From positions 124,001 to 188,000 of the forward strand of contig NZ_JAUDRZ010000008.1 of the NCBI RefSeq assembly GCF_030380735.1: a stretch of 64,000 nucleotides of DNA, in the 5' to 3' direction. This DNA comes from Rhizobium sp. S152 (GTDB taxonomy: Bacteria; Pseudomonadota; Alphaproteobacteria; Rhizobiales; Rhizobiaceae). A program made the translations under genes and the position numbers. The stretch's first letter is position 1. Each line of letters starts with the position of its first letter. Below are positions 55,850 to 64,000 of the stretch, one piece after another. Below the pieces are notes generated by a model, which made no database searches, was not told the origin of the DNA, and saw only the letters and a list, made by a program, of their open reading frames with translations.

Positions 55850-56934
55850 TCGACCTCTTCAAGCATGCCGCCCGCAAGGGTCTCTTTCTCTTCGACCCGG
55901 AAACGGCGCACGGCATGTCGATCGCGGCCCTGAAATCGGGCCTCGTGCCGGCCTGCCGCGTGGCGCCCGATCCGCGCCTGCGCCAGACGGTGTCAGGTCT
56001 CCATTTCGCCAATCCGATCGGCATGGCCGCCGGTTACGACAAGAACGCCGAAGTGCCGGAAGCGCTACTGAACATCGGCTTCGGCTTTACGGAGATCGGC
56101 ACCGTGACGCCGAAGCCGCAATCCGGAAATCCGCGCCCGCGCATCTTTAGGTTGGTCGAGGATGAGGGCGTGATCAATCGCCTCGGCTTCAACAACGAGG
56201 GCCACGACGCGGCCTTTGCCCGCCTCTCGGCTGTCAGGGGCAACGGTATCATCGGCGTGAATATCGGCGCCAACAAGGATAGCGACGATCGCATCGACGA
56301 CTACGTCCAGGGCATCCGCCGCTTCTATTCCGTCGCCCGTTACTTCACCGCCAACATCTCCTCGCCCAATACACCCGGCCTGCGTGATCTCCAGGCGCGC
56401 GAAAGCCTCGCGGCGCTGCTATCCGCGGTCCTTGCCGCGCGCGACGAGGAGGCCGCGAAATCGGGCAGGAAGATCCCGGTTTTTCTCAAGATTGCGCCCG
56501 ATCTTACCGAAGAGGGCATGGACGATATCGCAGCCGAAGCCCTGTCGCATGCGCTGGACGGCTTGATTGTTTCCAACACCACGCTGTCGCGCGATGGCCT
56601 CAAGGATCAGCGCCAGGCAAAGGAAGCCGGCGGCCTTTCCGGCAAGCCCGTCTTCGAGAAGTCGACATCCGTGCTCGCCAAGATCCGCAAGCGTGTCGGT
56701 CCCGATCTGCCGATCATCGGTGTCGGCGGCGTGTCGTCGGCTGAAACGGCGCTTGAAAAGATCAGGGCCGGCGCCGATCTCGTGCAGCTCTATTCCTGCA
56801 TGGTCTACGAAGGCCCCGGCCTTGCCGGCGAGATTGTCCGTGGCCTGTCGAAACTGCTCGACCGCGAGAAGGTCGCATCCATCCGCGACCTGCGCGACAG
56901 CAGGACCGACTACTGGGCCGCGCGGAACGTCTGA
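55846..56934 (+). CDS. pyrD: dihydroorotate dehydrogenase (quinone, class 2)
   Basis: 362 residues. It oxidises dihydroorotate to orotate in pyrimidine synthesis and passes electrons to the quinone pool. The N-terminal amphipathic membrane-contact helices (MIDLFKHAARKGLFLFDPET) mark class 2. Active-site Ser lies in NISSPNTPGLRDLQ, and the FMN-binding loops VSNTTLSRDGL and IIGVGGVSSAETALEKI are intact. It is coupled to DUF952 and overlaps the end of the convergent MATE gene by 25 bp. Confidence 0.96.
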   Translation: MIDLFKHAARKGLFLFDPETAHGMSIAALKSGLVPACRVAPDPRLRQTVSGLHFANPIGMAAGYDKNAEVPEALLNIGFGFTEIGTVTPKPQSGNPRPRIFRLVEDEGVINRLGFNNEGHDAAFARLSAVRGNGIIGVNIGANKDSDDRIDDYVQGIRRFYSVARYFTANISSPNTPGLRDLQARESLAALLSAVLAARDEEAAKSGRKIPVFLKIAPDLTEEGMDDIAAEALSHALDGLIVSNTTLSRDGLKDQRQAKEAGGLSGKPVFEKSTSVLAKIRKRVGPDLPIIGVGGVSSAETALEKIRAGADLVQLYSCMVYEGPGLAGEIVRGLSKLLDREKVASIRDLRDSRTDYWAARNV

Positions 56935-58253
56935 TCGGCGCGCGGCTTCACCAGCATGGCGAGGAAGAAGCCGCGAAACAGCAGAAAGCTGTTCATCGCC
57001 AGCCATAGGCCGTGATTGCCGAAAAGCGGTACGAAGACCGCGAGCGCCAACAGATAGCCGGCAAACGACATCAGCATGCGGTTGCGCATGTCGCTCGACC
57101 ATGTCGCGCCGATGAAGACGCCGTCCATCAGAAAGGCGAGTGCGCCTGTCAACCCGGTGACTGCCGCCCAAGGGAGGTAGGTTACGGCAGTCTGCCGCAC
57201 TTCTGGCGAAGTGGTCAGGGCGGAGATGAGGCAAGGTCCCGCGATCAGGAAGAACAGCGAGATGATGCCCGCCAGTCCGAAGGACCAGATCGCCGTCAGC
57301 TTCAATCCGCGATCGAAGGCCGGCCGGTACCGCGCGCCGATCGCCCGCCCGGTAATTTGCTCGGCAGCGTTCGCCAGCCCGTCGAGATAGTAGCCCGACA
57401 GCAGGAAGAAATTCATCAGCACGGCATTGGCCGCCAGCGTCACCGCGCCGAAGCCGGTGCCGATCCGCGTCATCAGCGTGAAGGCGGCAAGCAGCACGAA
57501 GGTGCGGATGAGGATATCGCGGTTGAGCGCGAAAAGCTCCGCCAGCCGGTGCGTTGAGAAAATCTCGGTGCGTGTCGGCCGGTCAGCACGGTTGAAGCCG
57601 CGCAGAACGATGAAAAGGCCGACCAGTGCGCCGACGGTCTCGCCGACCATGGTGCCCCAGGCGACACCGGCGACGCCCCAGTTCAGCCAGATACCGAGAA
57701 AGATGGCGAGCACGATGTTGATGCCGTTGATGATCGTCTGCAACAGCAGGCCGATGGTTCCCTGGCCGCGACCGAGCACGAAGCCGAGAATGGCATAGTT
57801 TGCGAGCGCTGCCGGGCCGGCGAGAATGCGGATCGAGAAGTACGTGCTGGTCGCCTGCGCCACCGCATTCTCCGGCCCCATGAGCTTGAGACCCGCTGCC
57901 AGGAGCAGCGGCGACAGACAGAGCAGCGCCAACCCGCAGCCGACCGCCGAAATCAGCGCGCGCCAGAAGACGCCTTGCTGCGCGTGCTGATCGTGACGCC
58001 CGTAAGCCTGCGCCGTCAGCCCTGTCGTTGAGGCGCGCAGGAAGTTGAAGCTGCCGAGAATGAGATCGAAGAGCATGGCGCCGATCGCAAGGCCGGCAAG
58101 CGCGTCCGGCTGGCCCATGTGTCCGACGACGCCGGTATCGACGAGTCCAAGCAACGGTGTCGTCATGAAGCCAAGCGTCATCGGTATCGCAATGGAAAGC
58201 ACCAGCCGGTGCGTCACATCGAATGCCAGCCTGTTGTCGCCGTGCGCGTCCAT
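56910..58253 (-). CDS. MATE family multidrug/cation efflux protein
   Basis: 447 residues with twelve predicted helices in two related halves. The first helix contains AIPMTLGFMTTPLLGLVDT and the region VVGHMGQPDALAGLAIGAM, conserved in the DinF-like branch of MATE transporters. It exports organic cations or drugs using an ion gradient. It is convergent with pyrD (25-bp overlap). Confidence 0.92.
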   Translation of the reverse strand: MDAHGDNRLAFDVTHRLVLSIAIPMTLGFMTTPLLGLVDTGVVGHMGQPDALAGLAIGAMLFDLILGSFNFLRASTTGLTAQAYGRHDQHAQQGVFWRALISAVGCGLALLCLSPLLLAAGLKLMGPENAVAQATSTYFSIRILAGPAALANYAILGFVLGRGQGTIGLLLQTIINGINIVLAIFLGIWLNWGVAGVAWGTMVGETVGALVGLFIVLRGFNRADRPTRTEIFSTHRLAELFALNRDILIRTFVLLAAFTLMTRIGTGFGAVTLAANAVLMNFFLLSGYYLDGLANAAEQITGRAIGARYRPAFDRGLKLTAIWSFGLAGIISLFFLIAGPCLISALTTSPEVRQTAVTYLPWAAVTGLTGALAFLMDGVFIGATWSSDMRNRMLMSFAGYLLALAVFVPLFGNHGLWLAMNSFLLFRGFFLAMLVKPRADQTFRAAQ

Positions 58254-58281
58254 CTATGCCTCAGGGGGAGGCAGAATCGCC

Positions 58282-58779
58282 TCAGTTGGAAAGCACCATG
58301 GCCCAGTAAGGCACGTTCCTGGAAGAGGGATTATGCGCAACTGCAACGCCCAACCCGCTGTAGCGTCCGAGCATGTTTTCGAGATGGTGCGGGGAGTTGA
58401 TCCAGGCGGTGACGACGGCGGGGACAGACTGCTGCCCGGCGGCGATGTTTTCCGCGGCGGGCAGCTGCACGCCGCTCGCCTTGACGCGGGGCCCGAAGCC
58501 GTCCGAAATCCCCATCACATGTTTCATCTTGCCGGCGGATGCCATGCGCTTGGCCTGGAACAATGCGGCCGCCGTTGCTGCCGGATCGACGGAAAGCGGC
58601 GGCAGCCCGTTCTTGGCGCGCAACTGGTTGACGAGCGGTAGTGCGGCCGCCGTCTGGTCGTCGCCATCGGACGGCGTGGCGGAAAATTTCGGCGCCGTTG
58701 CGCAGCTTGCAACGCCGGCGACCAGTGCGAGACCGGAAAGGCGCAGGATGCCGCGACGGGAGACATGGATCGAGTTCAT
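58282..58779 (-). CDS. CAP-domain (SCP-like) lipoprotein
   Basis: 165 residues from MNSIHVSRRGILRLSGLALV. A lipobox VASC near residue 25 predicts lipid attachment. CAP-domain motifs are NQLRAKNGLPPLSVDP, AENIAAGQQSVPAVVTAWINSP-type order, HHLENMLGRYSGLGVAVA and YWAMVLS. The two histidines and glutamate of the CAP cavity are partly visible (His in HHLENM, Glu in AENIA). Function unknown; such proteins are common in rhizobia. Confidence 0.86.
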   Translation of the reverse strand: MNSIHVSRRGILRLSGLALVAGVASCATAPKFSATPSDGDDQTAAALPLVNQLRAKNGLPPLSVDPAATAAALFQAKRMASAGKMKHVMGISDGFGPRVKASGVQLPAAENIAAGQQSVPAVVTAWINSPHHLENMLGRYSGLGVAVAHNPSSRNVPYWAMVLSN

Positions 58780-58780
58780 A

Positions 58781-59047
58781 TTAGCGACGCTGGCTGAAGA
58801 GACGGATGATAATGAAGATCGGGATGACGACACTCGCCCCGAGCAGCAGGTAGTCCCCGATGCGGCCGAGCGCCGAGAAGCCGCGATGCCAGATGTCGAG
58901 AATGAAATTCCTGACCCCGTAGATGAAATCGAGCGGCGCCAGGCCGAAGATATTCATGATGAAGCCGACGATCAGCGACACGACCAAAAGCTTGATCAAT
59001 GTGCGGCCGATCGAGTCGCCCAGAAACTTGTTCACCTGCTCGGACAT
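58781..59047 (-). CDS. small two-helix membrane protein (DUF6460-like)
   Basis: 88 residues from MSEQVNKFLGDSIGRTLIKL. Two hydrophobic helices lie at about 18-38 and 62-84, with a short loop between. Family members are widespread in Rhizobiales and of unknown function. It ends 1 bp before the CAP-lipoprotein start on the same strand, so the two form an operon. Confidence 0.75.
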   Translation of the reverse strand: MSEQVNKFLGDSIGRTLIKLLVVSLIVGFIMNIFGLAPLDFIYGVRNFILDIWHRGFSALGRIGDYLLLGASVVIPIFIIIRLFSQRR

Positions 59048-59192
59048 TGGCCATCTCCTGTTTATCCCTGAAATACGGGCGCGAATCGCTGCTCGCAAGC
59101 CTTTTTCAGAGCTGGCGCCCCTGCCTCTGAAATAGGACTTGAGTTTTTTTGTGGCCGCAGCCAAATGCGTGCCATCTCACAAGGTCTCCATC

Positions 59193-60125
59193 ATGCAGCC
59201 GAACCAGCTTACCTCAGGCGATGTCATCGCGGACCGTCGCGCCGATTACGCCAAGATGCTCGACGAGGGCGGCGAGCCGGATGCGGCCGCCGAATTGATG
59301 GAGCAGGCGCTGGATCTCGTGCCGGGTTGGGCCGCCGGCTGGTATCGCCTGGCAACCTACCGCGAGAAATCCGGCAACGTGTCTGGCGCGGTCGAGGCTT
59401 ACAGGCGAACGCTCGAAATCGAAGAGGACGATATCTTTGGAGCGGAGCTGAAGCTCGCCCTTCTAGGTGCCGTCGAAACACCACCCCAGCCGCCCAGCAG
59501 CTATGTGGAACGCCTGTTCGACGATTATGCCGATCGCTTCGAGACGTCCCTTGTCGGCAAGCTGGATTACAGCGTGCCGCAGAAGCTCGCCGCGCTGGTT
59601 GCCTCGACCGGGCGCCGCTACGCGCTCGCGGTCGATCTCGGCTGCGGCACCGGCCTGCTCGGCCCGGAAATTCGCGCCCGCGTCGATCGCCTCGAAGGCT
59701 TCGATCTCTCGCAGAACATGCTCGCCAAGGCCGCGGAGAAAGAGGTCTACGATCATCTCGCCCATGCCGATCTCTCGCTCGCGCCCGAGGCGACGGGACT
59801 TTTCGCGGATGGCCCGCAAGCCCGTGCCGATCTCGTGACAGCCGCCGACGTGCTGATGTATCTCGGCAATCTCGAAAGCGTCTTCGAGGCTATGGTCACG
59901 CTCGCGGCTCCCGGTGCCGATCTCGCTTTTTCGGTCGAGGACGCAGGGGCGGGCGAGGGGTTCCTCCTCGCGCCGTCGCTGCGATACGCCCACTCCGAAA
60001 CCTACATCCGAGAGCTTTGCGCCCGCCATAGTCTGACGGTGGCCGACGTCGTCAAGACGATCATTCGCAAAGATGGCGCGAATGTCATTTCCGGCATTCT
60101 GTTCCTTGCACGCAAGGCGGCCTGA
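59193..60125 (+). CDS. TPR-containing SAM-dependent methyltransferase
   Basis: 310 residues from MQPNQLTSGDVIADRRADYA. Two tetratricopeptide-like repeats cover about 15-85 (AAELMEQALDLVPGWAAGWY, SGNVSGAVEAYRRTLEIEED). A class-I methyltransferase domain follows, with the SAM-binding loop AVDLGCGTGLLGPEIR near 150. The YVERLFDDYADRFE motif is typical of this group. The substrate is unknown; the TPR part suggests a protein partner. Confidence 0.88.
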   Translation: MQPNQLTSGDVIADRRADYAKMLDEGGEPDAAAELMEQALDLVPGWAAGWYRLATYREKSGNVSGAVEAYRRTLEIEEDDIFGAELKLALLGAVETPPQPPSSYVERLFDDYADRFETSLVGKLDYSVPQKLAALVASTGRRYALAVDLGCGTGLLGPEIRARVDRLEGFDLSQNMLAKAAEKEVYDHLAHADLSLAPEATGLFADGPQARADLVTAADVLMYLGNLESVFEAMVTLAAPGADLAFSVEDAGAGEGFLLAPSLRYAHSETYIRELCARHSLTVADVVKTIIRKDGANVISGILFLARKAA

Positions 60126-60320
60126 GCGACGGATTGTTGCGTAATTGCAATAGGTCAGTATTGCTTACGTATTTCGCTTGAAAAGCCCGTAAATCCAGCG
60201 ATAATTCGTGCACAGGCCGTGAGCGCGAATGCAGCCGCGGCCGATCCTTTCCATACATAGCGTCCCGCTTGGGCATCGCCTTGGCGTTCCTGAACTTGTC
60301 TGCCGTTGGAGATTAGCGAC

Positions 60321-60956
60321 ATGACTCAGCTCATCAGTGCTCTCGGGTTCTGGAACACGAACGCCACGCGCCACACACCCGTCGAGGATGTGCAGGGCAT
60401 TTTCTCCGGCAGCCTGATTTCCGCGCTCGGGCTCTACATGCTGGCGAGCGCCGGCCTGCTCACGGGCAGCACGGCAGGCATCGCATTCCTGCTGCACTAT
60501 GCCTTCGGGATGAACTTCGGCCTTGCCTTCTTCCTGCTCAACCTGCCGTTCTTCTATCTCTCTTGGAAGCGCCTCGGCATCTCCTTCACCATCAAGACCT
60601 TCATCGCGATCGGTCTCACCTCGCTGCTGACAAGCCTGCAGCCGAAGGTCATGGCGATTGCCGCCATTCATCCCGCCTGGGCGGCGCTGCTCGGCGGCCT
60701 GCTTCTCGGCTTCGGTCTTCTGGCGCTCTATCGCCACCGCGCCAGCCTCGGCGGCGTCGGCATCCTTGGCATCTACATGCAGGAGCGTTTCGGCATCCGT
60801 GCCGGCCTTGTGCAGATGGCCGTCGATCTCTGCGTGCTTGCCGCCGCCTTCTTCGTGACCACGCCGCCCGTCGTGTTCTACTCCGTGCTTGGCGCCGTGG
60901 TGCTCAATCTCTTCCTCACGATCAACCATCGCGCCGACCGTTACGTCGCTCTTTGA
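60321..60956 (+). CDS. YitT family membrane protein
   Basis: 211 residues from MTQLISALGFWNTNATRH; an in-frame TTG 15 bp upstream is an alternative start. Five to six hydrophobic helices are visible (GLYMLASAGLLTGSTAGIAF, MNFGLAFFLLNLPFFYLSWK). The order matches the membrane part of YitT/DUF161 proteins, without their soluble C-terminal domain. Transport function is suspected, substrate unknown. Confidence 0.83.
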   Translation: MTQLISALGFWNTNATRHTPVEDVQGIFSGSLISALGLYMLASAGLLTGSTAGIAFLLHYAFGMNFGLAFFLLNLPFFYLSWKRLGISFTIKTFIAIGLTSLLTSLQPKVMAIAAIHPAWAALLGGLLLGFGLLALYRHRASLGGVGILGIYMQERFGIRAGLVQMAVDLCVLAAAFFVTTPPVVFYSVLGAVVLNLFLTINHRADRYVAL

Positions 60957-61099
60957 GCGGCAGTCCGATTTCCTTGGAATAGGCCAATCCCGCACCATCG
61001 CCGTGTGTTGCCCGCTGCGGCAACCATGGGCTTGTGGAGCGGTATGGATTCGCTAATGTTGGCCTGTAAGGCAAAAACAAATTCCAAAAGGGAACAGCA

Positions 61100-61855
61100 A
61101 TGAAGAAGATGATTTTCCTGGCGGCCACGGCGCTGCTTGGCATGGCTCACCTGGCTTCGGCGGAGGATACGATCCGCATCGCGACCGAAGGCGCATACCC
61201 GCCCTTCAACTATGTGGAATCGGACGGAAGCCTGAAGGGCCTTGATGTCGACATGGCCAATGCGCTGTGCGAGGAGATGAAGGCGAAGTGCACGATCGTC
61301 GCTCAGGATTGGGACGGTATCATTCCTGGCCTGCTCGCCAAGAAATACGATGCCATCGTCGCCTCTATGAGCATCACCGAAGAGCGCAAGAAGCAGATCG
61401 ACTTCACCAATAAATACTACACCACCCCGCTGGCCGTCGCCGTCCCCAAGGACAGCCCGATCAAGGGTGTTTCCGTCGAGGACATGAAGGGCAAGGTCGT
61501 TGGCGCCCAGGCATCGACGACGCAGGCGGATTACCTGAACGACGTCTATGCCAAGGGCGGCGTGGAAGCCAAGATGTACCCCACTCAGGACGAAGCGGTC
61601 GCCGACCTCCAGAACGGTCGTATGGATGCGTTGATCTCCGACAAGTTCGTGGTCGTGGACTGGCTGAACAAGGCCGGCAAGGATTGCTGCAAGCTGCTCG
61701 GCGACGTGCCCGGAACGGAGACGCAGGCCGGCATCGGCATCCGCCAGGGTGAGACCGAACTCAAGGAGCGCTTCAACAAGGCGATCGATGCGCTGGTCGC
61801 CAACGGCACCTACCAGAAGATCACCCGCAAGTACTTCCCCTTCGATATCTACTGA
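61100..61855 (+). CDS. periplasmic basic amino acid-binding protein
   Basis: 251 residues. Signal peptide MKKMIFLAATALLGMAHLASA. SBP_bac_3 hallmarks are EGAYPPFNYVESDGSLKGLD, DWDGIIPGLLAKKYDAIVAS and MSITEERKKQIDFTNKYY. It belongs to the lysine/arginine/ornithine or octopine-type group by pattern. AAAGGGAA precedes the ATG. No permease gene lies nearby, so its transporter is encoded elsewhere or outside the window. Confidence 0.9.
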   Translation: MKKMIFLAATALLGMAHLASAEDTIRIATEGAYPPFNYVESDGSLKGLDVDMANALCEEMKAKCTIVAQDWDGIIPGLLAKKYDAIVASMSITEERKKQIDFTNKYYTTPLAVAVPKDSPIKGVSVEDMKGKVVGAQASTTQADYLNDVYAKGGVEAKMYPTQDEAVADLQNGRMDALISDKFVVVDWLNKAGKDCCKLLGDVPGTETQAGIGIRQGETELKERFNKAIDALVANGTYQKITRKYFPFDIY

Positions 61856-61903
61856 TCGCGCTCATGCATAAGTGCGGAGGCGTATCGTCTCTGCACTTCA
61901 AAG

Positions 61904-64000
61904 ATGGCAGCCCCGCCGCCTTCTCATCGGCGCGGTTTGAACTACATTCAGGCGGTGGACCAGATCGATAGCGAACGCGTGATATCCCTGCCTGCCCCCT
62001 TCACCCGCTGGTTCGCGGAGAAGGGCTGGCAGCCGCGCAGGCATCAGCTGGAGCTTCTGGCGCGCTCTGAAGCCGGCGAAAGCACGCTGCTGATCGCGCC
62101 CACCGGCGCCGGCAAGACGCTGGCAGGCTTTCTCCCGTCGCTGACCGATCTTACCCGCCGCGGCAAAATCCCGCCCGGTTCGGCCTTCACCGGCATCCAT
62201 ACACTCTACGTCTCGCCGCTGAAGGCGCTGGCGGTCGATATCGAGCGCAACCTCATGAAGCCCGTCGAGGAGATGGGGCTGCCTGTTACCGTCGAGAACC
62301 GCACCGGCGACACGCCCGTTTCCAAGCGTCAGCGCCAGAAGCTCAGCCCGCCCGACATCCTGCTGACGACGCCGGAGCAGGTAGCGCTGCTGCTTGCCAA
62401 TGGCGAGGCCGAGCGGTTCTTCAAGGATCTCAGATACATCATCTTCGATGAACTGCACTCGCTGGTCACTTCGAAGCGCGGTCACATGCTCTCGCTGGGT
62501 TTGGCGCGGCTGAGGCGCCATGCGCCGAACCTGCAGACGATCGGCCTTTCGGCAACCGTTGCCGAGCCATTGGAACTGCAGAAGTGGCTGGTGGCGCAGA
62601 AGAAAGGCGAGGAGCGCCGTTCAGGCATCGTCACCGTCGACGGCGGGGCCAAGCCTGACATTTCGATCCTTTCGACCGAGGAGCGCATTCCCTGGTCCGG
62701 GCACTCGGCGAAATACGCTATCCCCGATGTCTACAAGCAGCTTCTAGAGCACCAGACGACGCTGCTCTTCGTCAATACCCGCAGCCAGGCGGAGATGCTG
62801 TTTCAGGAGCTCTGGACGGTCAACGACGATAATCTGCCGATCGCGCTACATCACGGCTCGCTCGATGTCGGCCAGCGGCGCAAGGTGGAGGCGGCGATGG
62901 CGGCGAACCGGCTGCGCGCCGTGGTCGCCACCTCGACCCTCGACCTCGGTATCGACTGGGGCGATGTCGATCTGGTCATCCATGTCGGCGCGCCGAAGGG
63001 GGCGTCTCGGCTGGCGCAGCGCATCGGCCGCGCCAACCACCGGATGGACGAGCCCTCAAAGGCGATCCTCGTTCCTGCCAACCGCTTCGAGGTCATGGAG
63101 TGTCAGGCAGCCCTCGACGCCAATTATATCGGCGCGCAGGACACGCCGCCGGTCGGTCGCGGCGCGCTCGACGTGCTCGCCCAGCATGTTCTCGGCATGG
63201 CCTGCGCCGAGCCATTCGACATGCTGGAGCTCTATGACGAGATCATCAGCGCTTCGCCCTATGCGGATCTTTCCTGGGAAACATTCGAACGCATCGTCGA
63301 TTTCGTCGCCACGGGCGGCTACGCGCTGCGCACCTATGAGCGCTATGCCCGCATCCGCAAGACCAGGGAGGGCCGCTGGCGCGTCTCCAATCCGCAGGTC
63401 GCTCAGCAATACCGGCTGAATTCAGGCACGATCGTCGAGAGCCCGATGCTGAACCTGAAGATGGTGAAGCGCGGCGAGGGCGGCCGCATCGGTCGCGGCG
63501 GCGCCACGCTTGGAAAGATGGAGGAATACTTCTTCGAGCAGCTGTCGCCCGGCGACACTTTCATCTTCTCCGGCAAGGTGCTGCGTTTCGAAGGCATCCG
63601 CGAGAACGAGGCGCTTGCCAGCCAGGCCTATTCCAACGACCCGAAAATCCCGTCCTACGCCGGCGGCAAGTTTCCGCTCTCCACCTATCTCGCCGATCAG
63701 GTGCGCTCGATGCTGGATGATCCCGACCGCTGGCACCGGCTGCCGGACCAGGTGCGGGACTGGCTGGCGATCCAAAAGGAGAAATCGATCCTGCCGAAGC
63801 GCGACGAGCTGCTGATCGAGACCTTCCCGCGCGGTAGCCGCTGCTACATGGTCGCCTATCCCTTCGAGGGGCGGCTGGCGCACCAGACGCTCGGCATGCT
63901 CCTCACCCGTCGACTTGAACGCGCGGGCGCCAAGCCGCTCGGCTTCGTCGCCACCGATTATTCGCTCGGCATCTGGGGGCTGGAGGACATGGGGCGGATG
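61904..64000 (+). CDS. Lhr-like ligase-associated DNA helicase (5' part; runs off the window)
   Basis: At least 699 residues from MAAPPPSHRRGLNYIQAVDQ, open to the window end. Superfamily 2 motifs are Walker A APTGAGKT, DELH box in IIFDELHSL, motif III SATVAEP, motif IV TLLFVNTRSQAEMLF, and motif VI RLAQRIGRANHR. The C-terminal winged-helix part begins near residue 390. In Rhizobiales this helicase usually lies with a metallophosphoesterase and an ATP-dependent ligase gene for DNA repair; those would be to the right. Confidence 0.93.
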   Translation, partial: MAAPPPSHRRGLNYIQAVDQIDSERVISLPAPFTRWFAEKGWQPRRHQLELLARSEAGESTLLIAPTGAGKTLAGFLPSLTDLTRRGKIPPGSAFTGIHTLYVSPLKALAVDIERNLMKPVEEMGLPVTVENRTGDTPVSKRQRQKLSPPDILLTTPEQVALLLANGEAERFFKDLRYIIFDELHSLVTSKRGHMLSLGLARLRRHAPNLQTIGLSATVAEPLELQKWLVAQKKGEERRSGIVTVDGGAKPDISILSTEERIPWSGHSAKYAIPDVYKQLLEHQTTLLFVNTRSQAEMLFQELWTVNDDNLPIALHHGSLDVGQRRKVEAAMAANRLRAVVATSTLDLGIDWGDVDLVIHVGAPKGASRLAQRIGRANHRMDEPSKAILVPANRFEVMECQAALDANYIGAQDTPPVGRGALDVLAQHVLGMACAEPFDMLELYDEIISASPYADLSWETFERIVDFVATGGYALRTYERYARIRKTREGRWRVSNPQVAQQYRLNSGTIVESPMLNLKMVKRGEGGRIGRGGATLGKMEEYFFEQLSPGDTFIFSGKVLRFEGIRENEALASQAYSNDPKIPSYAGGKFPLSTYLADQVRSMLDDPDRWHRLPDQVRDWLAIQKEKSILPKRDELLIETFPRGSRCYMVAYPFEGRLAHQTLGMLLTRRLERAGAKPLGFVATDYSLGIWGLEDMGRM

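Noticed and set aside
63993..64000. end of the Lhr-like helicase
   Set aside because: Not a truncation of the gene; the frame is simply cut by the window edge.

Overview
The window looks like a chromosomal segment from the Rhizobiaceae (Agrobacterium/Rhizobium group). The evidence is the gene order ppk2 / phoR-pstSCAB-phoU-phoB, followed by gcrA, argD-argF-hslO, apaG and metZ, together with an alphaproteobacterial SAM-II riboswitch, the long alphaproteobacterial dCTP deaminase, GANTC (CcrM) sites clustered at gcrA, and a methyl-accepting chemotaxis protein ending in a CheR/CheB-tethering pentapeptide. This is inferred from gene content; no database search was possible.

Layout. 1-18.9 kb is core chromosome: tRNA-Thr, a nitronate monooxygenase with a palindromic operator, a membrane protein, polyphosphate kinase 2, the complete phosphate uptake and two-component locus with a three-unit PHO box, the cell-cycle regulator gcrA, arginine biosynthesis genes with Hsp33, apaG, riboswitch-controlled metZ, and dcd. 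At 18.92 kb lies a tRNA-Gly(CCC) whose last 20 bp are repeated exactly at 46.60 kb. These direct repeats bound a 27.6-kb integrated element. From 46.6 kb the chromosome resumes: a chemotaxis receptor, a membrane glycosyltransferase, two periplasmic amino-acid-type binding proteins, TerB-like and nuclease-like proteins, a LexA-like regulator, a NarL-type response regulator, DUF952-pyrD, a MATE exporter, a CAP-domain lipoprotein, a TPR-methyltransferase, a YitT-type protein and the start of an Lhr-type helicase.

The integrated element. It carries a tyrosine integrase beside attL with tandem 12-bp repeats that look like integrase arm sites at both ends. The left half is transcribed leftwards: AlpA-type regulators, two unknown genes, a primase/helicase, a tail-assembly-like protein, a 1699-residue tape measure protein and a small protein. 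An AT-rich control region at 32.4-32.9 kb with six exact CTAGGGAAA repeats in both orientations is the best candidate replication origin. To its right come many small accessory genes, including a DUF982-type protein, two related HTH-like proteins and three tandem paralogues of an unrecognised family. Next is a leftward three-gene module: a STAS-plus-GHKL-ATPase fusion, a DUF4325 STAS-like protein and a membrane-anchored protein. Last is a rightward portal / LamG fibre / S49 protease cluster. I found no terminase, major capsid, lysis or CI-type repressor gene, so the element is a rearranged or defective prophage, or a satellite-like hybrid.

The main regulatory observation is a shared operator, ATTCAAC-N5-GTTGAAT. 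It occurs in front of the tape measure operon, the primase gene and the portal operon, and at the portal operon it overlaps the -35 box of a good promoter. A second, independent operator family (AACGATATCATTTAT) surrounds a 55-residue ribbon-helix-helix-like gene that lies between AlpA-type genes. The STAS/ATPase module is the best candidate in this window for an undescribed system.
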